Shown piece after piece: positions 10,303-18,297 of a stretch of 64,000 nt of DNA (positions are counted from its first letter, which is position 1; every line of letters begins with the position of its first letter). A model generated the notes under the pieces. That model worked only from the letters and a program-made list of their open reading frames with translations. It did no database searches and was not told the DNA's origin. The translations under genes were made by a program, and so were the position numbers. The stretch is from Micromonospora sediminicola (GTDB lineage Bacteria > Actinomycetota > Actinomycetes > Mycobacteriales > Micromonosporaceae): positions 1 through 64,000 of the forward strand of contig NZ_FLRH01000003.1 in assembly GCF_900089585.1 (NCBI RefSeq), given 5' to 3'.

Positions 10303-10705
10303 GGTTCCCCCGGGGGTAGGGACGTGCCGATCGGGCACGGAACGAACGGACGGTACCGGAGCGACGCATCGACGCGCCAGCGCCGTACGGTTGCAATTCC
10401 CACTGACCGCCACCGACAGCAAGGGCGGGATGGTCACCCATCCCGCCCTTGCCGCGGTGCGTTATGTGAACGGCCCTCATGGGCCGATGGAGGACGACGG
10501 TCCGCCGGACGCCGCCAGCGTAGTCGCCGCGACGGCGCGCGGTACCGCCCTCGACCGGGTCGCCGCCGACCTGTTACCTGGCAGCTCGCGGCCCTGATGG
10601 ACGGTGCCGAGCGGGCACGTTAGCGGCCCGCCGACGGGCCCGTCGAGATCCACGCCGAAGCTTCACCGGAATCGACGGGCCGTCCAGCCGAACGGTGGAG
10701 CCGCG
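10303..10705. other. Intergenic region between mqnC and the surface-protein gene
   Basis: No coding sequence is supported in this 403-bp spacer. It contains the strong hairpin at 10419-10452. Nearer the mqnC end lies a perfect CGACGGGCCCGTCG palindrome within a GC-rich inverted-repeat stretch that may help end mqnC transcription. The surface-protein promoter must lie between the hairpin and 10302, but no clear -35/-10 pair was found. Confidence 0.6.
10419..10452 (-). terminator. Strong 15-bp GC hairpin
   Basis: This is a perfect 15-bp stem (10419-10433 with 10438-10452) with a four-base loop, located 254 bases downstream of mqnC and 117 bases upstream of the surface-protein start. It lacks a U tract. 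It could terminate readthrough from mqnC. Confidence 0.6.
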
Positions 10706-11896
10706 TCAGTTCACCTCGACCAGGGGCAGTGACTTCCCGGCGCCGCCGCCGGGCAGCGCGATCGACGAGAAGTGCGACACCACCCGGTCGTCGCTCGGGT
10801 CGTCGGCGGGCGTGTGGTGCACCGCGAGCCGGCGGTAGAGCGTGTCGCGCTGGGCGGGGATCCGGTCCGCCGAGCGGATCATGCCGATCAGCTCGTGCAG
10901 GTTGGACCGGTGCCGGGCGCCGGCCGAGGAGATGACGTTCTCCTCCAGCATGATCGAACCGAGATCGTCCACGCCCATGTGCAGCGCGAGCTGGCCCACG
11001 TCCTTACCGGTGGTGAGCCAGGACGCCTGGAGGTGCGGCACCGTCTCGAAGAAGAGCCGGGCCACCGCGATCAGCCGCAGGTATTCCAGCGCGGTCGCCT
11101 GGGTGCGGCCCTTCAGGTGGTTGTTCTCCGGCTGGTAGGTCCACGGGATGAAGGCCCGGAAGCCGCCGGTGCGGTCCTGCACGTCGCGGATCATCCGCAG
11201 GTGCTCGATCCGCTCGGCGTTGGTCTCGCCGGTGCCCATCATCATGGTCGCGGTCGACTCCAGGCCCTGCCGGTGGGCCAGCTCCATGACCTCCAGCCAG
11301 CGGGCGCCGGACTCCTTCAGCGGCGCGATCGCCTTGCGCGGCCGGTCCGGCAGCATCTCGGCGCCGGCGCCGGCGATCGAGTCCAGGCCCGCGGCCTTGA
11401 TCCGGGCGATCGCCTCGTCCAGGCTCACGCCGGAGACCTTCGCCATGTGCAGGATCTCGCTCGGCCCGATCGAGTGGATGGCGAGCTGCGGGTAGGCCTT
11501 CTTGACCGAGGAGAACAGCTCCTCGTAGTACTCCACGCCGTAGTCCGGGTGGTGCCCGCCCTGGAGCATGACCTGGGTGGCGCCCAGCTCGACCGCCTCG
11601 CCGCAGCGGCGCAGGATCTCCTCGGTCGGGTGGGTCCAGCCCTCGGAGTGCTTGGGCGCCCGGTAGAACGCGCAGAACTTGCACGCCGTCACGCAGACGT
11701 TCGTGTAGTTGATGTTGCGGTCGATCAGGTACGTGACGATGTTGTCCGGGTAGCGGCGGCGCCGGACCGCGTCGGCCGCCTCGCCCAGCGCGTGGAAGGG
11801 CGCGTCGGTGTAGAGCAGCAGGGCCTCCTCGGGCGTGATCCGCCCGCCGTCCGCGCCGCGTTGCAGGATGTCGTCGATCTCCCGGTTCGCCGTCAC
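10706..11896 (-). CDS. mqnC: Cyclic dehypoxanthinyl futalosine synthase (MqnC)
   Basis: This radical-SAM enzyme of the futalosine menaquinone pathway cyclises dehypoxanthine futalosine. The protein is 396 aa, the usual length. The [4Fe-4S]-binding CxxxCxxC cysteines are C68, C72 and C75 in CVTACKFC, and the FYRAPKHSEGW segment after them is typical of MqnC rather than MqnE. The start is GTG at 11894-11896 (MTANREID), right after GGGGAT; an ATG two bases upstream is immediately followed by a stop. MqnA and MqnE are elsewhere in this window. MqnB and MqnD are not. The nearest neighbour upstream is a divergent two-gene cassette, so mqnC has its own promoter. Confidence 0.93.
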   Translation of the reverse strand: MTANREIDDILQRGADGGRITPEEALLLYTDAPFHALGEAADAVRRRRYPDNIVTYLIDRNINYTNVCVTACKFCAFYRAPKHSEGWTHPTEEILRRCGEAVELGATQVMLQGGHHPDYGVEYYEELFSSVKKAYPQLAIHSIGPSEILHMAKVSGVSLDEAIARIKAAGLDSIAGAGAEMLPDRPRKAIAPLKESGARWLEVMELAHRQGLESTATMMMGTGETNAERIEHLRMIRDVQDRTGGFRAFIPWTYQPENNHLKGRTQATALEYLRLIAVARLFFETVPHLQASWLTTGKDVGQLALHMGVDDLGSIMLEENVISSAGARHRSNLHELIGMIRSADRIPAQRDTLYRRLAVHHTPADDPSDDRVVSHFSSIALPGGGAGKSLPLVEVN

Positions 11897-11974
11897 ATCC
11901 CCGAGCGTACGTCGCCACCGATGGAAGCCGCCGTACCGGGCCCTCCGGTGTGAGCCGAACCCACCTGCTCAATC

Positions 11975-11993
11975 ATATCGCCAAGATCGATAT
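11975..11993. promoter_or_regulatory. Inverted repeat ATATCG-N7-CGATAT
   Basis: Perfect 6-bp arms (11975-11980 and 11988-11993) lie in an unusually AT-rich patch between divergent mqnC and the cassette gene at 12074. The site is 79 bp from the mqnC start. It could be an operator. No protein is assigned. Confidence 0.35.
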
Positions 11994-12010
11994 AAAATGT
12001 TCGGCGGTTG

Positions 12011-12045
12011 TTGACAAGATGTTTAGCATCTCGCATCATCTTGTC
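12011..12045 (+). promoter_or_regulatory. Promoter with overlapping inverted repeat for the two-gene cassette
   Basis: TTGACA (12011-12016), a 17-base spacer and CATCAT (12034-12039) form a good housekeeping-type promoter about 30 bases before the GTG start at 12074. A perfect inverted repeat, GACAAGATG (12013-12021) with CATCTTGTC (12037-12045), spans the -35 and -10 elements. A bound protein would block RNA polymerase, so autoregulation by a cassette product is plausible but unproven. Confidence 0.5.
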
Positions 12046-12073
12046 GAGATCCATCGACGCACTGGAGTGGGAT

Positions 12074-12469
12074 GTGAGCGAGACGGAAAACGCTCAAGGC
12101 ATCGCCGCCCGTTGCCGAGCGGACGGAGGACTAACGGAAGCGACCCTCGGCGAGTTGCGGACCGAATTGGGCTACCGCAAGCTCGGCCGCTGGGTCCTGG
12201 CCGAGATCGCCGACACGCTCAGGGCGACCGGCCTCGGCTTCTTCCCCTCCCACCGGCTCGACGCGGCGCTCAACGCCGAGCCACGGCAGTCGCAGACGGT
12301 CTGGATCTACGTCCGGGACGGCGGCCCTCGAGCGCGTGTGATCGATGCCGTCCTACAGCCGGACGACTGTGACGTCCGGGCAGAGCTGGACGTCATCGGC
12401 ACCAAGAACCCCGCCGGCCTGACCGCCCGCCAGAAGCTCGACCGCATCAGGGAAATCGTCAACGCCTGA
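12074..12469 (+). CDS. 131-aa unknown protein, possible winged-helix partner of the DUF3800-like protein
   Basis: The function was not recognised. The N-terminal half contains TLGELRTELGYRKLGRWVLA, followed by an EIADTLRATGLGFFP stretch. This arrangement resembles small winged-helix modules found beside effector domains in defence-type proteins. The C-terminal half has a hydrophobic VWIYVRDGG segment and a basic helix ending DRIREIVNA. I chose GTG 12074 because GGAG lies six bases upstream. An in-frame ATG at 12008 would place the start on top of the promoter. It is followed after 37 bp by the DUF3800-like gene on the same strand, so the two are probably co-transcribed. It may act as a regulator or antitoxin-like partner, which is inference only. 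Confidence 0.6.
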   Translation: MSETENAQGIAARCRADGGLTEATLGELRTELGYRKLGRWVLAEIADTLRATGLGFFPSHRLDAALNAEPRQSQTVWIYVRDGGPRARVIDAVLQPDDCDVRAELDVIGTKNPAGLTARQKLDRIREIVNA

Positions 12470-12506
12470 CCAGGTCTGAGCAGCGACAGGAAGGCGGCCT
12501 CGTCCC

Positions 12507-13034
12507 ATGACCGCGCACGTCTTCGTCGACGAGACCAAGGAGCGAGGGCTTCTTGTCGCCGCCGTGGTCATGCACCCGGCCGATCTGACCGCTGCGCGCC
12601 GGTCGATTCGTGATCTCATCCTGCCCGGCCAACGCCGTATCCACTTCCACAAGGAGAGGGACGACCGGCGCCGTCAGATCGTCGACGGGCTTCTCGCGCT
12701 CTCCGCGCACGCCGTCATCTTCGACGCGAAGCACCATCGCAACGCCAGGGTCGCTCGCGAGGCATGCCTCGTCTCTCTGGTGGAGCACGCGGCAAAGATC
12801 GGGGCTGCCCGCCTCGTCCTGGAACGCGACGACTCGACCTTCCAAGCCGATCAGCGCCTGCTCTTCGAGCAGGTCAGGAAGTGCGGGGTGGACGGGAGGC
12901 TGCGTTACGACCAGCTGCGTGCTCACGAGGAGTGCCTGCTGGCCATTCCCGACGCGCTGGCGTGGTGCTGGGCCAAAGGCGGGCGCTGGAGGAACTCCAT
13001 CCGTCGCATGGTCAGTGAGTCGCGACAGGTCTGA
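12507..13034 (+). CDS. DUF3800-like putative nuclease-fold protein
   Basis: This 175-aa protein begins with a hydrophobic strand and an acidic pair (HVFVDET, D8-E9), then has IHFHKERDDRRR near residues 45-56, AVIFDAK near 70-76, LERDDS near 104-109 and a C-terminal HEECLLAIPDALAWCWA segment. An acidic pair after strand 1, later acidic residues and a final PDALAW helix recall DUF3800 proteins, an RNase H-like family often linked to mobile or defence loci. The match is by eye only. It is the second gene of a cassette with 12074-12469 and is convergent with paaE. Possible role: nuclease effector; no activity can be shown. Confidence 0.6.
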   Translation: MTAHVFVDETKERGLLVAAVVMHPADLTAARRSIRDLILPGQRRIHFHKERDDRRRQIVDGLLALSAHAVIFDAKHHRNARVAREACLVSLVEHAAKIGAARLVLERDDSTFQADQRLLFEQVRKCGVDGRLRYDQLRAHEECLLAIPDALAWCWAKGGRWRNSIRRMVSESRQV

Positions 13035-13133
13035 CGAGGCGCAGACAGCGCGAGACCCGGCCCACCCACCGTCCGGAAGGCTGCCGGGTCCACTTCCACG
13101 GGGCTAGTGCCCCTGGCAGTTGAAGGTTACCGC

Positions 13134-13152
13134 TGTCCGAACCGTTCGGACA
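13134..13152. promoter_or_regulatory. 19-bp perfect palindrome in convergent spacer
   Basis: TGTCCGAAC and GTTCGGACA are perfect 9-bp arms around a single central base. The site lies between the 3' ends of the DUF3800-like gene and paaE. It looks more like a repressor operator than a terminator because a one-base loop cannot form a stable RNA hairpin. No promoter for a nearby gene is evident. Confidence 0.35.
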
Positions 13153-13220
13153 AGAAATGGACGTGGCGCGCCGCGTCGGCTTCGGGGGTCGCGCCGCCAC
13201 GGCACCTTGTGGTGTTGCCG

Positions 13221-14342
13221 CTAGGCGTCGTAGTCGACGGTCAGCTTGTCGGTGACCGGGCTGGACTGGCAGGTCAGCACGTAGCCGGCGGCGACCTCGT
13301 CCGGCTCCAGGGCGTAGTTGCGCGCCATGGTCACCTCACCCTCGGTCACCTTGGCCCGGCAGGTCGAGCAGACCCCACCCTTGCAGGCGTACGGCAGCTC
13401 ACCACGCACCCGCAGCGCCGCGTCCAGCACCCGCTCGTCCCGACCCATGGTGAAGCTCGACGAGCGGCCGTCCAGCAGGATCGTCACCTCGGCGCCGGCG
13501 CCGGGCCGGTCGGTCTCCCGGCGGACCGGCTCCGGCGGGGCGTCCACGTGGAACAGCTCGGTGTGCACCGCCGAGTCGGGCACCCCGCGACCGGCCAGCA
13601 CCGCCTTGGCGTCCACCACCATCCCGTACGGGCCGCAGAGGAACCACTCCTCGATCTCGTCGCCGGGCACGACCGAGTCCAGCAGCCGGGTCAGCCGGTC
13701 GGCGTCGATCCGCCCGGACAGCAGCGCCGACTCCCCCATCTCCCGGGACAGCACGTGCACCAGGTGCAGCCGGGTCGGGTAGCGGTCCTTCAGGTCGGCC
13801 AGCTCCTCGGCGAACATCACCGTGTTCGCCGTGCGGTTGCCGTACACCAGGGTGAAGGTGCTCCCCGGCTCGACGGCCAGCGCGGTCGCGGCCAGGCCGA
13901 GCACCGGGGTGATGCCGGAGCCGGCCACCACCGCGCCGTACCGGCGGACCCGGTCCGGGGCGAACGCGGAGGTGAAGTGCCCCAGCGGGGGCAGCACGTC
14001 GACGGTGTCGCCGCCGCGCAGCGCGCCGCAGGCGTACGCGGAGAAGGCCCCGCCCGGGACCTCGCGCACCCCGATCCGCAACCGGCCGTGCCGGGCCAGC
14101 TCGTCCGGGGTGGAGCAGATCGAGTACGACCGCCGCGCCTCCCCGGCCTCCGGGTCGGCGGCGCCCGCCGGACGCCGGACCGTGAGGTGCTGCCCGGCGG
14201 AGAACGCGAACGTCTCCCGCAGCTCCTCGGGCACCGCGAACGTGATCGACACCGAGTCGTCGGTGAGCCGGTCGACGGCGGCGACGGACAACGGGTGGAA
14301 GACCGGCCGGCGACGGACCGGCCGGGTGATGGTGACAGTCAC
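13221..14342 (-). CDS. paaE: Phenylacetyl-CoA epoxidase reductase subunit PaaE
   Basis: This 373-aa electron-transfer subunit passes electrons from NADPH through FAD and a 2Fe-2S centre to the PaaABC di-iron oxygenase that epoxidises phenylacetyl-CoA. The N-terminal FAD domain has RRSYSIC near residue 80. The NAD-binding region has VVAGSGITP near 145. The C-terminal plant-type ferredoxin has cysteines C320, C325, C328 and C358. The start GTG 14340-14342 overlaps the paaD stop as GTGA. Length is close to the E. coli protein (about 356 aa). It is the last gene of paaABCDE. Part of this gene is mirrored at 1-848. Confidence 0.92.
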   Translation of the reverse strand: MTVTITRPVRRRPVFHPLSVAAVDRLTDDSVSITFAVPEELRETFAFSAGQHLTVRRPAGAADPEAGEARRSYSICSTPDELARHGRLRIGVREVPGGAFSAYACGALRGGDTVDVLPPLGHFTSAFAPDRVRRYGAVVAGSGITPVLGLAATALAVEPGSTFTLVYGNRTANTVMFAEELADLKDRYPTRLHLVHVLSREMGESALLSGRIDADRLTRLLDSVVPGDEIEEWFLCGPYGMVVDAKAVLAGRGVPDSAVHTELFHVDAPPEPVRRETDRPGAGAEVTILLDGRSSSFTMGRDERVLDAALRVRGELPYACKGGVCSTCRAKVTEGEVTMARNYALEPDEVAAGYVLTCQSSPVTDKLTVDYDA

Positions 14343-14815
14343 AGCGCCTTCAGGTGGTCGAAGGGTTCGGAGCAGGAACGGCAGCGCCACAACGCCTTGC
14401 ACGCGGTGGAGCCGAACCGGCTGACCTGCGTGGTGTCCGGCGATCCGCACCGCGGGCAGCGGACGGCCAGGGTCAGCGGCACCACGGTGTCGTCGCCGCG
14501 CGGGGCGGGCGGCGCGATGCCGGCGGCGGCGAGCTTGGCCCGGCCGGTGTCGGAGATCCAGTCGGTGCTCCAGGCCGGGCTGTAGACCGTGCGGACCTCG
14601 GCGTCCGGATGCCCGGCCGCGGCGAGCGCCCGCCGGATGTCCGCGCGGATCACGTCCATGGCCGGGCAGCCGGTGTAGGTGGGGGTGATGGTGACCAGGA
14701 CCCGACCGGTGCCGGGCTCCTCCTCGACCGCGCGCAGGATGCCCAGCTCGTCGATGGTGATCACCCGGATCTCCGGATCCACCACCGCCGCCACGGCCGC
14801 CCTGACATCGCTCAC
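14339..14815 (-). CDS. paaD: PaaD, phenylacetyl-CoA epoxidase maturation subunit
   Basis: This 158-aa protein of the MIP18/DUF59 family is required with the epoxidase, probably for iron-sulfur or di-iron centre assembly. The N-terminal DUF59 part contains VVDPEIRVITIDELGI and TPTYTGCPAMD. The C-terminal part has a zinc-ribbon-like pattern, CPRCGS and CRSCSEPFDHLK, typical of PaaD. The start GTG 14815 overlaps the paaC stop as GTGA and the stop overlaps paaE, so translation is coupled. Confidence 0.92.
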   Translation of the reverse strand: MSDVRAAVAAVVDPEIRVITIDELGILRAVEEEPGTGRVLVTITPTYTGCPAMDVIRADIRRALAAAGHPDAEVRTVYSPAWSTDWISDTGRAKLAAAGIAPPAPRGDDTVVPLTLAVRCPRCGSPDTTQVSRFGSTACKALWRCRSCSEPFDHLKAL

Positions 14816-15534
14816 CAGCGCGCTCCGGGGTGGGCGCGGTGCAGCACCTGCATCTCGGCCAGCAGGTAGGAGAGGTGTTCGGTGTGCACGCCGTCCCGGC
14901 CGCCACCCGGCGTCCAGCTCGTCTCCGGGCGGGTCAGCGTGGCCTCGTCCAGCACGGCGGCCACGGTGGCGTCGAAGTCGGCCCGCAGGGTGGCCGGGTC
15001 GACCGGCGCCGCCGGGTCCGGGACGAACAGCTCGTGCACGTACGGCCAGACCTCGTCCACCGCGTCCTGCATGCGACGGTGCGACTCGTCGGTGCCGTCG
15101 CCGAGGCGCTTCACCCAGAGCGAGGCGTGGTCCAGGTGGTACGCCGACTCCTTGCGCGCCTTGGCGCCGATGGCGGCCAGCCGGTCGTCCCCGCAACCGG
15201 ACAGCGCGGTGTAGAGCGGGAGCTGCCAGGCGGCGAGGAAGAACAGCTTCGCCATGGTCACGCCGAAGTCGCCGTTGGGCAGCTCGACCAGCAGGCAGTT
15301 GCGGAACTCCCGGTCGTCGCGCAGGTAGGCCAGGTCGTCCTCGTCCCGGCCGGCGCCCTCCAGCTCGCCCGCGTACGTGAGCAGCAGCCGGGCCGCGCCG
15401 AGCTGGTCGAGGGCGATGTTGGCCAGCGCGATGTCCTCCTCCATCTCCGGCGCGCGGGAGGTCCACTCGCCGAGCCGCTGCGCCGCGACCAGCGCGTCGT
15501 CACCGAGGCCGAGCGTGAAGCCGAAGAGGTTCAC
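14812..15534 (-). CDS. paaC: PaaC, structural subunit of phenylacetyl-CoA epoxidase
   Basis: This 240-aa ferritin-like subunit pairs with PaaA and is structural rather than catalytic. LGDDALVAAQRLGEW near the N-terminus and MEEDIALANIALDQLG are hallmark PaaC segments. I chose GTG 15534 (VNLFGFTLGLG) because GGAAGG lies about seven bases upstream and homologues begin here. An alternative GTG at 15594 overlaps the paaB stop as GTGA and would add 20 residues with no family similarity. It is coupled to paaD downstream. Confidence 0.88.
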   Translation of the reverse strand: MNLFGFTLGLGDDALVAAQRLGEWTSRAPEMEEDIALANIALDQLGAARLLLTYAGELEGAGRDEDDLAYLRDDREFRNCLLVELPNGDFGVTMAKLFFLAAWQLPLYTALSGCGDDRLAAIGAKARKESAYHLDHASLWVKRLGDGTDESHRRMQDAVDEVWPYVHELFVPDPAAPVDPATLRADFDATVAAVLDEATLTRPETSWTPGGGRDGVHTEHLSYLLAEMQVLHRAHPGARW

Positions 15535-15590
15535 CGAGCCGCCTTCCGTTCGCGACTGCGGGGCTCGCAGAACCGGCTCACTCCTCGCGC

Positions 15591-15878
15591 TCACAGGTGT
15601 GCCACCCCGTCCGGCACCTCGTAGAACGTCGGGTGGCGGTAGACCTTGTCGGCCGCCGGGTCGAAGAACGCGTCCTTCTCGTCCGGGCTGGACGCGGTGA
15701 TCGCGCTCGCCGGCACCACCCAGATGGAGACGCCCTCCTGGCGACGGGTGTAGAGGTCGCGGGCGTTGCGCAGGGCCAGCTCCGCGTCGGGTGCGTGCAG
15801 GCTGCCGACATGGGTGTGCGAGAGGCCCCGCCGGGCCCGCACGAAGACCTCCCACAGCGGCGAGGATTCCTTGCTCAT
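15591..15878 (-). CDS. paaB: PaaB, phenylacetyl-CoA epoxidase subunit
   Basis: This 95-aa small subunit bridges PaaAC heterodimers. [20 protein letters not shown], followed by [15 protein letters not shown], is diagnostic for PaaB. The start ATG 15878 overlaps the paaA stop (ATGA). It has the usual length of about 95 aa. Confidence 0.93.
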   Translation of the reverse strand: MSKESSPLWEVFVRARRGLSHTHVGSLHAPDAELALRNARDLYTRRQEGVSIWVVPASAITASSPDEKDAFFDPAADKVYRHPTFYEVPDGVAHL

Positions 15879-16942
15879 GCGGCGACCTTCTCCTTCGTCC
15901 GGGCCTGCTTGGCGGCGTACGCCGCGGCGGCGTCCCGTACCCAGGCGCCGTCGGTGTGGGCCCGCCGCCGGTGCGTCATCCGCTCCCGGTTGCACGGCCC
16001 GTCGCCCTTGATGACCCGCATCAGCTCGGCGTAGTCGGGCTGGGTGTAGTCGTACGCCTGCCGCTCGTCGTTCCAGCGCAGGTCCGGGTCCGGAATGGTC
16101 AGGCCGAGCACCTCCGCCTGGCCGACGCACATGTCGACGAAGCGCTGGCGCAGATCGTCGTTGGAGAAGCGCTTGATCTTCCAGGCCATGGACTGCGCGC
16201 TGTGCGTCGAGTCCCCGTCGGGCGGGCCGAACATGGCCAGTGAGGGGTACCACCAGCGGTCCAGCGCGTCCTGGGCCATCGCCTTCTGGGCCGGGGTGCC
16301 GTGCGCCAGCGTGTGCAGGATCTCGTAGCCCTGCCGCTGGTGGAACGACTCCTCCTTGCAGACCCGGATCATGGCCCGGGCGTACGGGCCGTAGGAGCAG
16401 CGGCACAGCGGCACCTGGTTGACGATTGCCGCGCCGTCCACCAGCCAGCCGATGGCCCCGACGTCGGCCCAGGTGAGGGTCGGGTAGTTGAAGATCGAGC
16501 TGTACTTCTGCCGGCCGTCGAGCAGCAGGTCCACCAGCTCGTCCCGGCTGATGCCGAGCGTCTCGGCGGCGGCGTAGAGGTAGAGGCCGTGGCCGGCCTC
16601 GTCCTGCACCTTGGCCAGCAGGATGGCCTTGCGCTTGAGGGACGGCGCCCGGCTGATCCAGTTGCCCTCCGGCTGCATTCCGATGATCTCGGAGTGCGCG
16701 TGCTGGGCGATCTGCCGGATCAGCGTCTTGCGGTACGCCTCCGGCATCCAGTCCCGGGGCTCGATCTTCTGGTCCGCGCCGATGACGTCGGCGAAGTACG
16801 CCTCGACGTCCTCGTCCGGTGCCGGGCCGCCGCGCCGGGCGCGCGCCGCCGCCTCGCGCAGTGCCGCCTCCGCGGCCTCCACCTCGCCGAGCAGGCCGCC
16901 GCCCGGACCGTCCTCGGGCGGGGCGAAGTCGTTGCCATACAT
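15875..16942 (-). CDS. paaA: PaaA, catalytic subunit of phenylacetyl-CoA epoxidase
   Basis: This 355-aa di-iron oxygenase subunit makes ring-1,2-epoxyphenylacetyl-CoA, the committing step of aerobic phenylacetate breakdown. Candidate iron ligands seen are E85 in HAHSEIIG, E115 and H118 in DEAGH, and E198 and H201 in CKEESFH, the paired ExxH pattern of the family. ATG 16942 is the first gene start of the operon. Genes paaA-E follow with 4-base overlaps in most junctions. Later paa genes (paaK, paaG, paaZ) are not in the window. Confidence 0.93.
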   Translation of the reverse strand: MYGNDFAPPEDGPGGGLLGEVEAAEAALREAAARARRGGPAPDEDVEAYFADVIGADQKIEPRDWMPEAYRKTLIRQIAQHAHSEIIGMQPEGNWISRAPSLKRKAILLAKVQDEAGHGLYLYAAAETLGISRDELVDLLLDGRQKYSSIFNYPTLTWADVGAIGWLVDGAAIVNQVPLCRCSYGPYARAMIRVCKEESFHQRQGYEILHTLAHGTPAQKAMAQDALDRWWYPSLAMFGPPDGDSTHSAQSMAWKIKRFSNDDLRQRFVDMCVGQAEVLGLTIPDPDLRWNDERQAYDYTQPDYAELMRVIKGDGPCNRERMTHRRRAHTDGAWVRDAAAAYAAKQARTKEKVAA

Positions 16943-17313
16943 GAGGCCAGTGTTACAGCTCGCGACGCGTGACACCAGAGGGTGTAACAGGATTCCGCAG
17001 CCACCTTCAGTGACCGGGTGGACGCCGACCGTGGTCGCGGCTGACCTGGGAAAACGCCTGTGACGTCGACCACTTGCCGAAGATGAAACCCCCCAAGGGC
17101 GGCATAGCGGTTCAATGTCCCGCCCACCCGGCGAGTCGGCGGGCGTCGGAGTCTGGCGTACGGACGGTCCGGAAGTAGACTTCCCCCGGCACACCGATCG
17201 GCTGCCGTTGATCGCCACAGCTCAGGCCACCGTCCCCCGGCCTTGTGGCGACGGGGCCGAAGACATGCGGAAGCGCCGGTCCCCCCGGCCAGACATCTGG
17301 AGCTCACCCACTC
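16943..17313. other. Divergent intergenic region, paaA and hydrolase gene
   Basis: This 371-bp spacer carries both promoters. On the paa side it has the TGTTACA/TGTAACA inverted repeat (16951-16988). On the hydrolase side a small palindrome GGAAGTAGACTTCC (17171-17184) lies about 130 bp before the start. No coding sequence was recognised. Confidence 0.55.
16951..16989 (-). promoter_or_regulatory. Possible paa operator, spaced inverted repeat
   Basis: TGTTACA (16951-16957) and TGTAACA (16983-16989) are inverted copies 25 bases apart, 9-47 bases before the paaA start. They overlap the place where the -10 and -35 elements should be. Repressors of paa operons are often TetR-type (PaaR) or GntR-type (PaaX). 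The repressor is not in the window, so this is only a candidate. Confidence 0.35.
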
Positions 17314-18297
17314 ATGCGACCTCGCGTGACCATGGTGCTCGCCATCGTGGCGGTCCTCATCGGCGGCGTCATGCTGGTCCCCGCCGCGTACGCGAAGCTC
17401 TCCGGCGGCGACGGCGGAAGCGGCGGCATCGGCGGCGGCCAGCAGGTGCCGGCGCCGAGCCCGACCGCGCCGCCGGCCCCGACGCTGGCCGACGCCCCGG
17501 TCTCGGTGAACTTCAAGGGCGAGTTCTTCTCCTGGGCCCTGATGGACCGCACCACCGGCACCGTCACCGGCGCGCAGAACATGAACCGGACCAGCTCCAC
17601 CGAGTCGATGCTGAAGACCTGGATCGTCTCCGACTACCTGCGCCAGCTCGGCGACAAGGAGCCGACCGCCGCGTTGAAGAAGGCGGCGAGCCTGGCCATC
17701 CGGGACAGCAACGACGACGGCGCGAACATGGTCTACCGGGCGGCCGGCGGGTCCTACAAGGCGCAGCCCGGCAACAAGCTGAACCCGGTGCTCCAGCGGG
17801 CCGTCAAGATCTGCGGGCTGACCGACACCCGGGCCGGCACCGTCCCCGACTACCTGGGCTGGTGGAGCTTCACCCAGATGTCCCCCCGGGACGCGGTGCG
17901 GCTCGGCGACTGCATCGCCGACGGCAAGGCCGCCGGCCCCAAGTGGACCAAGTGGGTGCTCAACGAGATGGCCAACGTCCGGGGCAGCATCAAGAGCCAG
18001 CAGTTGAAGTCCGGCGGCGGCAAGTGGGGCATCGTCGACGGGCTGCCCGCCTCGATCAAGGCCCAGGGCCCGGTGCACATCAAGAACGGCTGGACCCAGC
18101 TCGTCTACGACAACAACTGGCACGTCAACTGCCTGGCGGTCACCGACAAGTGGAGCCTCGCGGTGATGATGCGCTACCCGGGCAGCGCCGGGCTCTCGTA
18201 CGGCTCGAAGGTCTGCGCGAGCGTCGCCACACAGCTCGTCACCCCGCAGCCCGGCGCGGCGCTCAAGGTGCCGCAGCAACCCGTCGGGAAGCTCTGA
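17314..18297 (+). CDS. Secreted beta-lactamase-like serine hydrolase, first of a tandem pair
   Basis: This 327-aa exported protein has an N-terminal hydrophobic segment (residues 6-27) and a Gly/Pro linker (31-58), then a class A beta-lactamase/DD-peptidase-like domain. The SxxK motif is S98-MLK101. SND in RDSNDDGAN replaces the usual SDN, and KNGW late in the domain stands in for the KTG triad. It is related to the next gene throughout (GPKWTKW, YHVNCLA-type segments). The ATG start has GGAG 14 bases upstream; a second ATG lies six codons in. It may be a penicillin-recognising enzyme or an inactive binding protein. Resistance cannot be claimed. Confidence 0.72.
   Translation: MRPRVTMVLAIVAVLIGGVMLVPAAYAKLSGGDGGSGGIGGGQQVPAPSPTAPPAPTLADAPVSVNFKGEFFSWALMDRTTGTVTGAQNMNRTSSTESMLKTWIVSDYLRQLGDKEPTAALKKAASLAIRDSNDDGANMVYRAAGGSYKAQPGNKLNPVLQRAVKICGLTDTRAGTVPDYLGWWSFTQMSPRDAVRLGDCIADGKAAGPKWTKWVLNEMANVRGSIKSQQLKSGGGKWGIVDGLPASIKAQGPVHIKNGWTQLVYDNNWHVNCLAVTDKWSLAVMMRYPGSAGLSYGSKVCASVATQLVTPQPGAALKVPQQPVGKL

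Larger units (their letters stand above)
7044..14071. repeat. Right arm of 7-kb inverted repeat (genomic copy)
   Basis: This arm is the higher-quality partner of 1-7013. All its genes have open frames up to the turn, and it runs without a break into the paa operon and the rest of the window. It ends as an inverted repeat inside paaE only because the window starts there. Whether the pairing would continue further out cannot be seen. Confidence 0.95.

Noticed and set aside
1..14071. Natural palindrome such as a linear-chromosome telomere or amplified terminal repeat
   Set aside because: The repeat contains ordinary core genes, no telomere-like short palindromes or terminal-protein genes, and all errors are on one arm.
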